Part shown: positions 1-5,170 of the stretch, one piece after another | How the letters are laid out: every line of letters begins with the position of its first letter | Position numbering within the stretch: the stretch's first letter is position 1 | Assembly (NCBI GenBank): GCA_955652195.1 | Contig: CATPBC010000315.1 | Span: 1 to 5,576 of the forward strand | Reading direction: 5' to 3' | Source: an uncultured Xanthobacteraceae bacterium | Lineage (GTDB): Bacteria > Pseudomonadota > Alphaproteobacteria > Rhizobiales > Xanthobacteraceae | Length of the DNA stretch: 5,576 bases | Notes under the pieces: generated by a model | Seen by the model: only the letters and a program-made list of their open reading frames with translations | What the model was told of the DNA's origin: nothing | The model's database searches: none | Position numbers and translations under genes: made by a program

Positions 1-927
1 ACCTACGCCCGGTTGGCCGCCAAGCTGCGTGCCGCGGCCTATGATCTTGTCATTGACATGCATGGTCAGTTTCGCACTGCGGCTTTGACTCTCGCCACGG
101 GGGCTCCAGCGCGCATCGGATTTGACAGGCCGCGCGCTCGCGTATGGGACGCCTCGCCGCGAAAATTCCCGGAGCAAGCGCGCAGACATGCCTGGCAAGG
201 CGCCCGCGAGGGAAGCTGGCTCGCCTATACACACCACATTGCGGTTCCCACCCTCGATCTTCACGCGGTCGATCGTTATTTGAATGTCGGATCTATCCTG
301 GGATTAGACAAAGGTCCTGCCGATTTTTCTTTTCCTATCCCGCAAGCAGCCAATTCCCGCGTCGATGCGCTGCTACGCCAACATGGCATCGATCGTGCCG
401 ACGTCGTGGCCATAGCACCGGGCACAATCTGGGAGACAAAACATTGGGGTAATGACAAGTTTGCGCAGGTTGCCCGACACTTTCTGTCAAAGGGCTGCGC
501 AGTGGTTTTGATTGGCTCTCAGCGCGAGCGCATTGCGTGTGAAGAAGTGGCGGATTTAGCCGCTGGTGCAGTCGATCTTGCCGGGATGACAACCCTTAGC
601 GAACTGGCGGCGCTGATCCGTCGCTCGACCATAAGCATAACCAACGATTCCGGACCGATGCATCTTGCCGTCGCGCTGAATCGGCCGGTCGTGAGCATAT
701 TCGGCCCGACCGACCCGCTTTGGATCGGCCCTTACCGTCGGCCAAATGCGGTTTTACACGCCGATTTGCAATGCTCGCCGTGTTACCTCCGTCGGCTCAG
801 GGACTGCAGTTACGGGCACGCTTGCATGCATAGCGTATCGCCGCTCGCGGTTATCGAGCGGGCGGAAAGCGTCCTAAATGCGAGCGAAGACCGACGAGCG
901 AACGCGCCCGTGACGTTAAGGACGTAA
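1..927 (+). CDS. Glycosyltransferase family 9 (ADP-heptose:LPS heptosyltransferase-like), 5' partial
   Basis: GT9 enzymes transfer heptose, or a related sugar, from a nucleotide-activated donor to the LPS inner core on the cytoplasmic face of the inner membrane. The frame is open from base 1 (Thr-Tyr-Ala-Arg-Leu...), so the TTG at 13 is an internal codon and the true start lies upstream. Complete GT9 proteins are usually about 330-360 residues; 308 are present, so a few dozen N-terminal residues are missing. Visible landmarks, counted from window residue 1: VIDMHGQFR near 17-25, APGTIWETKHW near 139-149 opening the C-terminal Rossmann domain, VVLIGS near 168-173, the family hallmark TNDSGPMHLA near 214-223, SIFGPTDP near 232-239, and a Cys-rich CSPCYLR...C...C tail near 258-275. 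The gene converges on the O-antigen ligase gene, with 25 bases between their stop codons and no clear hairpin there. The GT9 assignment is firm; whether it is WaaC-, WaaF- or WaaQ-like, or uses another sugar, is not decidable here. Confidence 0.93.
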   Translation, partial: TYARLAAKLRAAAYDLVIDMHGQFRTAALTLATGAPARIGFDRPRARVWDASPRKFPEQARRHAWQGAREGSWLAYTHHIAVPTLDLHAVDRYLNVGSILGLDKGPADFSFPIPQAANSRVDALLRQHGIDRADVVAIAPGTIWETKHWGNDKFAQVARHFLSKGCAVVLIGSQRERIACEEVADLAAGAVDLAGMTTLSELAALIRRSTISITNDSGPMHLAVALNRPVVSIFGPTDPLWIGPYRRPNAVLHADLQCSPCYLRRLRDCSYGHACMHSVSPLAVIERAESVLNASEDRRANAPVTLRT

Positions 928-952
928 AGGCCGATGAGGTCAGTGCCGTTCG

Positions 953-2230
953 TTATGCGGACGCAATTGGTGGCTTTTTCAAATCGCCTTCGCGTTCGCG
1001 CAACATCGTCCCGCCAAGCACGCCGATTCCGAAAACATAAAGCCAGCCGCTGTTGAAGTCGAATAAGTGGGAGTGAACCGTCGAAGAAAAGATGTTCTCA
1101 ACCACGACGACCAGGCCAAGCCATGCGACGACGCTCTCACCTCGGAACAGAGCGAGATGCGCAATCCACATTGCCCATAGCGCTATCGCCCCGACGACGC
1201 CGAGCTGGATGGCGACCGCAAAGGTCTGATTGTGGGGGTTCACGGTTGCCTCTGCCGAGACGCCGGTGTTTCCGGCAGTGATACGGCGAAATTCCTCGGC
1301 TATCGAGCCGGTGCCATGGCCGATGATCGGCGCCGATGCGATTATCATCCAAGATTCTTTTAGAAAGGCGGCGTGCTCGCCGATAGACGTCGCTTTGTCG
1401 GCAGCGCGATATTCCTGCATCTCAGTAATCGAGGCCTCGATGCGGCCGCGTAGCACGGGAGCGGAGAACCACACTGCCCCGCCCAAAATCAAGGAAAGCA
1501 ATATGGCGGCCAATATTCCTTTCCAACGAAACAGACGCCAACCAAACAACAAAAGTACGATCGGCGCGAGAACGATAGCAATACGGCTTGTGATCACGAA
1601 AGCGAAATTGATCAGAAACAGCGCGCCGATCGCGCCGACCGCGATTGGCCACGCCCAAGCTCGCTTGCCATGCGCCAAGGCCGCATAGCCCACGCCCACA
1701 TGGCCCAAGGTTGCATAACCAAGGGCGCCAAAACCGCAGATCAGAAAAATGGCTCCCTGAAAAATTGTGTCGTGCACTGGCACGCCATAAACACCGTGCC
1801 AATCATCGCCGAGCAAAAGAACGATGGCGTAAGACGCGATCAAAAGTGCGATCGATGAAAGGAAGAAGCCACAAAGCGGCCAACGCCCACTCTCCGATCG
1901 GCGGAATTGCGCCAGCAGCAATGGAATAACCAGCAGACGGTTGAACCCGCCGAGACCGGCAAACCGATCGTGCCAGTCGACATTGGCCCACAACATGCCA
2001 ATCAGCCCAAGGGACCAGAGAACGACCGGCAAGCCGCCCGCTGCGGTGACAAGCTCGCGCCTCACGGCAGCAGCGTCCAAGGTCGGCAGCAAAACAATCA
2101 ACCAAGCGGCGATAGTGATCCCAACTGCGGTCGTCGACCATGGCAGCGAAACAGCGACGGCGAACGCAAGCCAATCGGCCAGCCGGGCGAGAAACGTGCG
2201 GTCAAAGTGGGCGATACTGGCAGCCGACAT
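953..2230 (-). CDS. O-antigen ligase / Wzy_C-family polymerase (WaaL-like membrane protein)
   Basis: This is a polytopic inner-membrane protein of the Wzy_C family. Members join undecaprenyl-linked O-polysaccharide to lipid A-core (WaaL) or polymerise O-units (Wzy) in the periplasm. From the ATG at 2230 it is 425 residues, the usual length. Hydrophobic segments lie near 19-48, 65-82, 98-108, 118-142, 155-176, 191-229, 238-256, 337-362, 367-380 and 395-409. The stretch between about 257 and 336 is the expected large periplasmic loop. It contains GHGTGS (304-309) and the signature NPHNQ (331-335), whose His matches the functionally important loop His of WaaL. Arg216 in TSRIAIV and Arg261/Arg263 are candidate partners. 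The start is uncertain: the same frame also offers ATG at 2272 and TTG at 2296, and none has a convincing Shine-Dalgarno sequence. I chose 2230 because little hydrophilic sequence then precedes the first helix and more room is left for divergent promoters. Ligase is favoured over polymerase only from the neighbouring core glycosyltransferase. Confidence 0.88.
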   Translation of the reverse strand: MSAASIAHFDRTFLARLADWLAFAVAVSLPWSTTAVGITIAAWLIVLLPTLDAAAVRRELVTAAGGLPVVLWSLGLIGMLWANVDWHDRFAGLGGFNRLLVIPLLLAQFRRSESGRWPLCGFFLSSIALLIASYAIVLLLGDDWHGVYGVPVHDTIFQGAIFLICGFGALGYATLGHVGVGYAALAHGKRAWAWPIAVGAIGALFLINFAFVITSRIAIVLAPIVLLLFGWRLFRWKGILAAILLSLILGGAVWFSAPVLRGRIEASITEMQEYRAADKATSIGEHAAFLKESWMIIASAPIIGHGTGSIAEEFRRITAGNTGVSAEATVNPHNQTFAVAIQLGVVGAIALWAMWIAHLALFRGESVVAWLGLVVVVENIFSSTVHSHLFDFNSGWLYVFGIGVLGGTMLREREGDLKKPPIASA

Positions 2231-2273
2231 TCGGCAAATTCGCGAAGCGTGTTGTGGGAGTCCAGCCAACATT

Positions 2274-2293
2274 CCGGAAATTGCGCCTTCCGG
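2274..2293. repeat. Inverted repeat CCGGAA-N8-TTCCGG between divergent ligase and transferase genes
   Basis: Two perfect 6-base arms (2274-2279 and 2288-2293) flank 8 bases. The left arm also belongs to the 8-base palindrome TTCCGGAA at 2272-2279. If the ligase starts at 2230, the repeat lies between the two divergent genes, where an operator could act on both. If the ligase starts at 2272 or 2296, the repeat instead overlaps or immediately precedes its start codon. In a GC-rich genome such a short repeat can arise by chance. Confidence 0.3.
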
Positions 2294-2336
2294 CAAGTGT
2301 GGTACGAACCGAGTAGCAATAGTGGACGCGACTAGA

Positions 2337-3365
2337 ATGCAGCACAGTCCCTCGGCTTTTTTTGCCGCGTTGGCGATTTTGACGGTGGCTGCCGCGCTTA
2401 GCGCATCGCTGATTGTGGCGTTGAGACCGTGGCTCGCACGTTACGCCCTGGCGAAGCCTAATGCGCGCTCGTCGCACAAAATCCCGACGCCACAGGGCGG
2501 GGGAATTGCGGTGGTCGGCGCGACGATCGCCGTATCGGGCATCTTGTTCTTTTCGACAGCTGCACGCCACAGCGCAACGTCGCCTGCCCTCTTATTCTGC
2601 GCTGTCCTTCTAATGGCGGGGATAGGGGTGATGGCGGACAAACGCCCAATTTCCCCCGCGCTCCGGCTCGTGCTGCAAATCTTCGCTGTCGCTGCCGCCC
2701 TGACCGCGCTGCCGCCGGGACTGCGCCTACTGCCTGTTCTGCCTTGGTGGAGCGAGCGCGTTTTACTGGCCATCGCCGTATTGTGGTTCGTCAATCTGGT
2801 GAATTTCATGGACGGGCTCGATTGGATGACTGTCGTCGAGACGGTCCCTGTCGCCGCGGCTCTCGCCGCCTTCGGCTTTCTTGGCATCCTTCCGTGGCAG
2901 GAAACCGTCATCAGTCTCGCGTTGTGTGGCGCCACATTTGGCTTCGCTTTTTTTAATCGGCCGGTGGCGAAACTTTTCCTTGGCGATGTCGGCAGTCTGC
3001 CGATCGGACTCGTGCTTGGCTGGTTATTGGTCGTGCTTGCCGGCAGCGGCGCACGTACCGCTGCGGTGTTGCTGCCGCTGTACTATATCGCCGACAGCAC
3101 TATTACGCTGTTGCGCAGGGCCGCAAACCGTGAACCGGTTTGGCAGGCGCACCGATCGCACTTTTATCAACGCGCCACCGACCACGGCTTTGGTGTAATC
3201 GAAGTTGTCGCCAGAGTCTTTGCCGTCAATCTTATGCTGGCAGCGCTGGCGTTCGCGACAATTCTCCTGCCATCGCGAACGACCGAAATTGCCGCCGTGA
3301 TTGCCGGCGCGGCGCTTGTCACTTGGCTCTTGGTTGTATTCGCGCAGGGGCCAAGCCGAGCTTAA
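2337..3365 (+). CDS. WecA/WbpL-type polyprenyl-phosphate sugar-1-phosphate transferase (MraY/GT4 family)
   Basis: The family transfers a HexNAc-1-phosphate from a UDP-sugar to undecaprenyl phosphate, the first membrane step of O-antigen synthesis. From the ATG at 2337 the protein is 342 residues, a normal length, with about ten hydrophobic helices. Motifs in order are PNARSSHKIPTPQGGG (41-56), MADKRPIS (99-106), NLVNFMDGLD (153-162), NRPVAKLFLGDVGS (207-220), ADSTITLLRR (252-261) and the C-terminal AHRSHFYQRA (271-280), which is typical of the WecA/WbpL branch rather than MraY. Two oddities stand out: residue 100 is Ala where the family normally has the first Asp of an Asp-Asp pair, and NFMDGLD runs into WMTVVE instead of the common GLA/GIA. 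A GTG at 2322 in the same frame is an alternative start. The frame stays open back to 1941, but that part is antisense to the ligase gene, lacks family sequence and is rejected. The gene diverges from the ligase, and both serve O-polysaccharide assembly. Sugar specificity is unknown. Confidence 0.9.
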   Translation: MQHSPSAFFAALAILTVAAALSASLIVALRPWLARYALAKPNARSSHKIPTPQGGGIAVVGATIAVSGILFFSTAARHSATSPALLFCAVLLMAGIGVMADKRPISPALRLVLQIFAVAAALTALPPGLRLLPVLPWWSERVLLAIAVLWFVNLVNFMDGLDWMTVVETVPVAAALAAFGFLGILPWQETVISLALCGATFGFAFFNRPVAKLFLGDVGSLPIGLVLGWLLVVLAGSGARTAAVLLPLYYIADSTITLLRRAANREPVWQAHRSHFYQRATDHGFGVIEVVARVFAVNLMLAALAFATILLPSRTTEIAAVIAGAALVTWLLVVFAQGPSRA

Positions 3366-3515
3366 GAAAGCAGCGAAGTGTGGGTGGGCTCGCGTTGCGC
3401 CAATTTTTCGACGACCACGGCCAGATTCTGTAATTTTCCGTAGCGATTGCCCTTGCGTCACATTTCTGCTCGTTTCGCAGCGGATTGGACGCCGGTTGGC
3501 CGGGTGACCAAAGAC

Positions 3516-3521
3516 GAGGGG
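3516..3521 (+). promoter_or_regulatory. Shine-Dalgarno sequence GAGGGG deciding the start at 3530
   Basis: GAGGGG lies 8 bases before the ATG at 3530, a good fit to the 16S rRNA 3' end. It favours this ATG over the in-frame TTG at 3485, which has no comparable site. I see no gene in the 164 bases from 3366 to 3529, and no promoter or terminator I would defend. Confidence 0.7.
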
Positions 3522-3529
3522 CATTATCA

Positions 3530-3685
3530 ATGAACGGCTCGCTACTCGCTGAGCTCGATCGCATTTGCGGTCAATTCGCGCTTGCGCTGCACAACTCGGA
3601 ACTTCAGGTCTACACGACGCTGACGCTTTTGCTTCTGCTTGGAATCTTACTGTTCCCGCCGAGGAACGATCCCGATCAAGCCTGA
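3530..3685 (+). CDS. Small single-helix membrane protein, 51 residues, function unknown
   Basis: The product has a polar amphipathic N-terminal half (about 1-25, with LAELDRICGQFALAL), the segment SELQVYTT, one strongly hydrophobic helix (about 30-42, LTLLLLLGILLF), and a short charged tail FPPRNDPDQA. The layout fits a one-pass inner-membrane peptide with a short polar C-terminus; the side of the membrane is not clear. I recall similar short proteins ending in a FPPR(D/N)DPDQ-like tail in Bradyrhizobium-type genomes, but I know of no function. Support for a real gene is the strong Shine-Dalgarno sequence GAGGGG and the coherent topology. It lies 164 bases after the sugar-phosphate transferase gene and 69 bases before the DUF1328 gene on the same strand. 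That gap and the candidate promoter within it suggest the two small genes are controlled at least partly separately. Confidence 0.72.
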   Translation: MNGSLLAELDRICGQFALALHNSELQVYTTLTLLLLLGILLFPPRNDPDQA

Positions 3686-3697
3686 CAGTCGACGCGC

Positions 3698-3722
3698 GGA
3701 ACCGCACTGGTTGTGGCGAGTT
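3698..3722 (+). promoter_or_regulatory. Candidate EcfG (general stress response) promoter upstream of the DUF1328 gene
   Basis: GGAAC at 3698-3702 is followed after 16 bases by AGTT at 3719-3722. The alphaproteobacterial EcfG consensus is GGAAC-N16/17-CGTT, so the -35 element is exact and the -10 element differs at one base. The -10 ends 32 bases before the ATG at 3755, leaving room for a short leader that contains the Shine-Dalgarno sequence. EcfG, controlled by PhyR/NepR, drives general stress genes in Rhizobiales. The match to the consensus is seen directly; function is inferred. Confidence 0.45.
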
Positions 3723-3754
3723 TATTGCTCGGCAACTGACATGCGGAGCGCAAA

Positions 3755-3934
3755 ATGTTGAGCCTCGTCATCACGCTTTTGATCATCGCCCTCATCGCCG
3801 GCATTTTGGGTTTCGGCGGGATTGCAGGAGCCGCGGTGGGCATCGCGAAGATCGTATTCTTCGTCGCTTTGGTGCTGTTCGTTATTTCACTGCTGACGAC
3901 CGGCTTCCGCGGCGGCTTCGGGCGTCGCCTATAG
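3755..3934 (+). CDS. DUF1328 (YtjA-like) small membrane protein, 59 residues
   Basis: The translation begins [20 protein letters not shown], continues [20 protein letters not shown] and ends with [14 protein letters not shown]. This is the standard DUF1328 plan: a first helix (about 3-20), a glycine/alanine-rich turn containing GFGGIAG (19-25), a conserved AKIVFF entry into the second helix (about 31-48), and a short basic tail. Members are usually 50-60 residues and form a two-helix hairpin in the inner membrane. The biochemical role is unknown. The start is fixed by GGAG at 3745-3748, 6 bases before the ATG. The gene sits behind a candidate EcfG promoter, which would make it a general stress gene. 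It is followed at once by the palindromic repeat and converges on the Bug-type binding-protein gene. Identification of the family is strong. Confidence 0.9.
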   Translation: MLSLVITLLIIALIAGILGFGGIAGAAVGIAKIVFFVALVLFVISLLTTGFRGGFGRRL

Positions 3935-3954
3935 CCGAGTGGACGTTCGCTTAA

Positions 3955-4001
3955 AGCATGATCCCGAAAAGTGGATACCGGTTTTCGGAAAAGATCATGC
4001 T
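3955..4001. repeat. Palindromic unit 1 of a Rhizobiales-type intergenic mosaic repeat
   Basis: The outer arms AGCATGATC (3955-3963) and GATCATGCT (3993-4001) are perfectly complementary. The inner arms CCGAAAA (3964-3970) and TTTTCGG (3982-3988) extend the stem, with AAAA at 3989-3992 bulged. The loop is GTGGATACCGG. Near-identical GCATGATCC...CCGGTTTTC...GATCATGC units are, from memory, scattered through intergenic DNA of Bradyrhizobium and relatives, similar in kind to the RIME elements of Rhizobium. The exact family name is not certain. Lying between convergent genes, it may also end or protect transcripts, although no T-run follows. Confidence 0.8.
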
Positions 4002-4011
4002 CAGACAATAA

Positions 4012-4056
4012 GCTAAAGCGAAATGGCGATTCAACCTAAAGGCATTTCGCTTTAGC
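4012..4056. repeat. Palindromic unit 2 of the mosaic repeat, overlapping the Bug-family stop codon
   Basis: The 14-base arms GCTAAAGCGAAATG (4012-4025) and CATTTCGCTTTAGC (4043-4056) are perfect inverted copies around a 17-base loop. Ten bases separate this unit from unit 1. The combination GATCATGC plus about 10 bases plus GCTAAAGC is itself recurrent, as I remember, in Rhizobiales repeats, so the two units probably form one mosaic element. The right arm contains the TAA stop (4054 to 4052 on the minus strand) of the convergent binding-protein gene. It could fold in transcripts from either strand and act as a two-way transcript end. Confidence 0.82.
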
Positions 4057-5044
4057 GGCCTTCGATTCCAGCTTCGCGGATCACCGCCGACCATTTTGAT
4101 TCTTCCCGGTCGATTACTGCCGCGTGCTGTTCCGGCGTGGTCGGTTCGGGCTCGCCGCCTTCAGCGATAATGCGCGCGCGAACTTCATCGCTGCCGAGGG
4201 CGGCGCGCAGTTCCTGGTTCAGCCGCTCGACGATCAGGCGAGGCGTGCGCGCGGGCGCCAGCAATCCATAGGTCAGCGTGGCATCGAATCCGGCCAACCC
4301 GGCCTCCGCCAGCGTCGGCAAGTCGGGCATCAAGGTCGAATGTTTGCTCGACGTCACGGCCAAAGCGCGGACATAGCCGCCCTCGAGCGCCGCCCGCGAC
4401 ACCGGAATCGGATTGAATCCAACTTTGACGAACCCGCCCATCATATCCGTGATCAGCGGATTGGAGCCTTTCTCGATTATCTGCTGAACCCGGACCCCCG
4501 CCTGTTGGGCGAAAAGGATCGAGGCAAGATAGTTGACAGTGCCGGCGCCGGGCGTCGCGACCTGATAAGGCTCCTTGGACGCCTTCATTAATGCGATCAG
4601 TTCGCCGACGGTGTGAACCGGCAGATCGCGATGAACGAGCAACAGTGCCGGCGCCGACGCGATCAGGCCGAGCGGCGCGAAATCCTTGCGCGGATCGTAA
4701 CCGACATTGCTGAAAATGTGCGGACCCGTCGCCAGCGTCGAGGTGTAGCCGAGAATGATCGTGTAACCGTCGGGAGCGGCGCGTGCGACTTCGCGGGTTC
4801 CTACTGTGCCGCTGCCACCCGCATTGCGATTTTCGATGACGATCCGCTGCCCGAGCGCAGCGCTCATCTTATCGGCGACCGTGCGAGCCATAATATCGTT
4901 GGTGCCGCCGGGCGGCAGCGGGATAACGAGAATGATCGGGCGGGTGGGGTAATTATCTGCCGCTAGTCCCTCGGCTATGACGAAGAAGATCGCCGCTGCC
5001 GCAATGGAAGCAAGCGCCGTCAATCTCGCCACACCTTCCTGCAC
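4052..5044 (-). CDS. Tripartite tricarboxylate transporter substrate-binding protein (Bug/TctC family)
   Basis: Bug proteins are periplasmic binding proteins for small carboxylates and related compounds. Many are orphans without adjacent TctA/TctB membrane genes, as here within the window. I place the start at the GTG at 5044 because GGAGG lies 7 bases upstream (5052-5056) and the protein then opens directly with a signal peptide: a short n-region with Arg7, a hydrophobic core near 8-24 and a cleavage site around GLA-A-D (28-30). The mature part begins NYPTRPI, the usual Bug N-terminus. The protein is 330 residues, the standard length. Motifs include IPLPPGGTNDIMAR (41-54), ENRNAGGSGTVG (71-82), PDGYTIILG (91-99), YDPRKDFAPL (116-125) and LPTLAEAGLAGFDA (242-255). 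The frame continues upstream to an ATG at 5152, but those 36 residues are hydrophilic, would bury the signal peptide and look like noncoding DNA. It diverges from a ThDP-enzyme gene. The ligand is unknown. Confidence 0.93.
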   Translation of the reverse strand: MQEGVARLTALASIAAAAIFFVIAEGLAADNYPTRPIILVIPLPPGGTNDIMARTVADKMSAALGQRIVIENRNAGGSGTVGTREVARAAPDGYTIILGYTSTLATGPHIFSNVGYDPRKDFAPLGLIASAPALLLVHRDLPVHTVGELIALMKASKEPYQVATPGAGTVNYLASILFAQQAGVRVQQIIEKGSNPLITDMMGGFVKVGFNPIPVSRAALEGGYVRALAVTSSKHSTLMPDLPTLAEAGLAGFDATLTYGLLAPARTPRLIVERLNQELRAALGSDEVRARIIAEGGEPEPTTPEQHAAVIDREESKWSAVIREAGIEGR

Positions 5045-5051
5045 TTTTTTG

Positions 5052-5056
5052 CCTCC
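5052..5056 (-). promoter_or_regulatory. Shine-Dalgarno GGAGG selecting the GTG start at 5044
   Basis: Read on the minus strand, GGAGG is followed by 7 bases, mostly A, and then GTG. This is the best ribosome-binding site in the window and overrides the longer ATG-initiated reading frame from 5152. Confidence 0.8.
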
Positions 5057-5069
5057 ACTTTTTTCTTGC

Positions 5070-5098
5070 CCGACCGGCCGCTGACGGCCGATAGTCGG
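5070..5098. repeat. Imperfect inverted repeat in the divergent binding-protein/ThDP-enzyme intergenic region
   Basis: The outer arms CCGAC (5070-5074) and GTCGG (5094-5098) enclose two copies of the self-complementary CGGCCG (5075-5080 and 5085-5090), separated by CTGA. Three unpaired bases (ATA) lie on the right side. It lies 26 bases upstream of the GTG start of the binding-protein gene, where it could be an operator or form a hairpin in the 5' leader. Which, if either, cannot be told from sequence. Confidence 0.4.
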
Positions 5099-5170
5099 AC
5101 CCAGACTACAGCCTATCCGCTGCCCCGGTCTGTTGCCATTGTGCGCGCTCATCTATCAGTGAAATCCAAA

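Noticed and set aside
928..952. Terminator between the convergent GT9 and ligase genes.
   Set aside because: The 25 bases contain no convincing hairpin or T-run.
1230..1688. Long open frame on + inside the ligase gene.
   Set aside because: It is a shadow of the GC-rich coding strand: the translation is low in order, has no recognisable motif, and the opposite strand encodes clear Wzy_C motifs.
2281..2308. Sigma-70-like promoter TTGCGC-N16-TACGAA ahead of the transferase gene.
   Set aside because: Only 4/6 and 3/6 consensus matches; such matches are common by chance.
1941..2336. N-terminal extension of the sugar-phosphate transferase frame (132 extra codons).
   Set aside because: It lies antisense to the well-supported ligase gene, shows no membrane or family sequence, and the family's own length and N-terminus fit the ATG at 2337.
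3024..3707. 227-codon open frame on - spanning the transferase end and the small-protein gene.
   Set aside because: It is antisense to three supported features, has an Arg/Ser/Cys-rich composition typical of shadow frames, and has no recognisable domain.
3565..3954. 129-codon open frame on + covering both small genes in another frame.
   Set aside because: The translation is Arg-rich and unordered, while the overlapping frames give a single-helix protein and a clear DUF1328 protein, each with its own ribosome-binding site.
5045..5152. 36-residue N-terminal extension of the Bug-family protein from the ATG at 5152.
   Set aside because: It would place a hydrophilic stretch before the signal peptide, whereas the GTG at 5044 has an excellent Shine-Dalgarno sequence and gives a normal exported protein.
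5133..5159. TTGCCA-N15-TATCAG as a promoter for the ThDP-enzyme gene.
   Set aside because: The spacer is short and the -10 element would end only 11 bases before the ATG, leaving almost no leader.
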